From Tannerellaceae bacterium (GTDB lineage: Bacteria; Bacteroidota; Bacteroidia; Bacteroidales; Tannerellaceae), in NCBI GenBank assembly GCA_031267775.1, contig JAIRYL010000217.1, positions 1 through 5,982 of the forward strand: a DNA stretch of 5,982 bases. Direction: 5' to 3'. A model generated the notes under the pieces. It worked only from the letters and a program-made list of their open reading frames with translations. It was not told the origin of the DNA and searched no databases. Of this stretch, positions 5,703-5,982 are shown piece by piece; position 1 is the stretch's first letter; each line of letters opens with the position of its first letter. The translations under genes were made by a program, and so were the position numbers.

Positions 5703-5782
5703 CAGGCGCTCCGACTTTAGGGATGTGGAAAATTTCAGGATTGAAGCGTTATAATCCCAGACTGCAGGTCTGAATATCAATA
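5703..5782 (+). repeat. Direct repeat copy R2
   Basis: Second copy of the unit at 5366-5444, about 95% identical, in the same orientation. It ends next to the right inverted gene-end repeat. R1 and R2 bracket the long palindromic element, leaving 20 unmatched bases (5683-5702) between the palindrome and R2. Confidence 0.9.
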
Positions 5783-5867
5783 TGTCTGATACGGGAAAAA
5801 ACGTTGTTGGAGTATAAGCCGCTTTAGGCGGAAGGCCTTGCCGTTGCGATAGACCGGATAAATAAAT

Positions 5868-5895
5868 AATGCCCCCGCTTTTGGGCGGAGGCATT
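5868..5895 (-). terminator. Hairpin terminator of the right partial gene
   Basis: On the minus strand the stem is AATGCCTCCGC / GCGGGGGCATT with loop CCAAAA, followed by an AT-rich ATTTATTTAT. It is the counterpart of the hairpin at 138-165 and differs only in the loop. Confidence 0.75.
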
Positions 5896-5917
5896 ACAGG
5901 TTATTTATACATGCAAC

Positions 5918-5982
5918 TTATCGAACAATCTTCTTTGTCCAGCCGGAGCTGCCTTTTACTATCAGGGCTTTTCCGCCGGAGG
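5918..5982 (-). CDS. 3' end of a truncated gene, paralogous in its tail to the left-edge gene
   Basis: Twenty-one codons and part of another are visible before the TAA at 5918-5920. The frame encodes SGGKALIVKGSSGWTKKIVR, identical to the end of the left-edge gene at both protein and nucleotide level. The tail resembles the last strands of a type IX secretion sorting domain, but too little is present to be sure. The rest of the gene lies beyond the window, so whether the two proteins are related over their whole length cannot be seen. Confidence 0.55.
   Translation of the reverse strand, partial: SGGKALIVKGSSGWTKKIVR

Larger units (their letters stand above)
5784..5982 (-). repeat. Right copy of inverted repeat (gene end plus terminator plus flank)
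   Basis: Reverse complement of 50-235 with the 65 coding bases identical. It has 14 extra bases in the segment 5816-5843, which contains CCGC-TTTAG-GCGG and the palindrome AAGGCCTT, both lost or never present in the left copy. Homology ends at about 5784, abutting repeat R2. Confidence 0.9.

Noticed and set aside
5366..5782. Possible CRISPR array
   Set aside because: There are only two direct copies of about 80 bases with a palindrome between them. The repeat length, spacing and copy number do not fit CRISPR, and no cas gene is present.
5667..5894. 75-codon minus-strand open frame covering R2 and the right repeat
   Set aside because: It starts inside the terminator hairpin of the adjacent gene and runs through repeat units. 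The aligned left copy carries indels not divisible by three, so the frame is not conserved.
50..5982. Classic phase-variation invertible promoter
   Set aside because: The inverted repeats lie at gene 3' ends, not at a promoter, and no site-specific invertase is encoded in the window. Inversion would merely exchange identical tails and flip the interior.

Overview
The window looks like a chromosomal segment of a member of the Bacteroidetes, probably Bacteroidales. Three lines of evidence point there. Several intergenic regions carry TAnnTTTG-type promoter cores, with TTTG-like elements about 19-21 bases upstream at three of them, and most starts lack Shine-Dalgarno sequences. A DUF4468-type secreted domain and a Bacteroidetes-style flavin reductase are present. 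The HU / two rhomboids / membrane-anchored EEP-hydrolase gene order is, from memory, familiar in this phylum. No species can be named from sequence alone.

Layout, left to right. (1) Bases 1-114 are the last 37 codons of a plus-strand gene, possibly a type IX secretion cargo, followed by a strong hairpin terminator. (2) A minus-strand lipoprotein gene (246-830) and a plus-strand gene (957-2081) diverge from a short region with back-to-back promoters. The plus gene encodes an unusual fusion: signal peptide, DUF4468-like domain, short-repeat linker, flavin-reductase-like domain. (3) A minus-strand operon runs from 4823 to 2090: rhomboid protease, overlapping second rhomboid protease, then a three-helix membrane protein with a complete EEP-type phosphohydrolase domain. 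It meets the fusion gene tail to tail with only 8 bases between stop codons. (4) An HU gene (5009-5281, plus) is transcribed divergently from the rhomboid operon, from a consensus Bacteroidetes promoter, and ends in a U-tract hairpin. (5) Bases 5343-5917 have no credible gene. They hold a nested repeat: an approximately 79-base direct repeat present twice, enclosing a 263-base long inverted repeat that itself contains smaller hairpins. (6) Bases 5918-5982 (minus) are the last codons of another gene, identical over all 65 visible bases to the end of the gene at the left edge.

The two window ends (50-235 and 5784-5982) are therefore inverted copies of one unit: gene 3' end, terminator and downstream flank. 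The 5.5 kb between them is bracketed by inverted homology. Functionally, the operon joins membrane proteolysis to a membrane-tethered hydrolase, the two divergent genes on the left encode envelope proteins, and HU is a housekeeping nucleoid protein. The points most worth following are the apparently exported flavin-reductase fusion, the nested palindromic repeat with a compensatory stem change, and the inverted gene-end duplication. No defence system, CRISPR array, tRNA, rRNA, transposase or integrase was seen.
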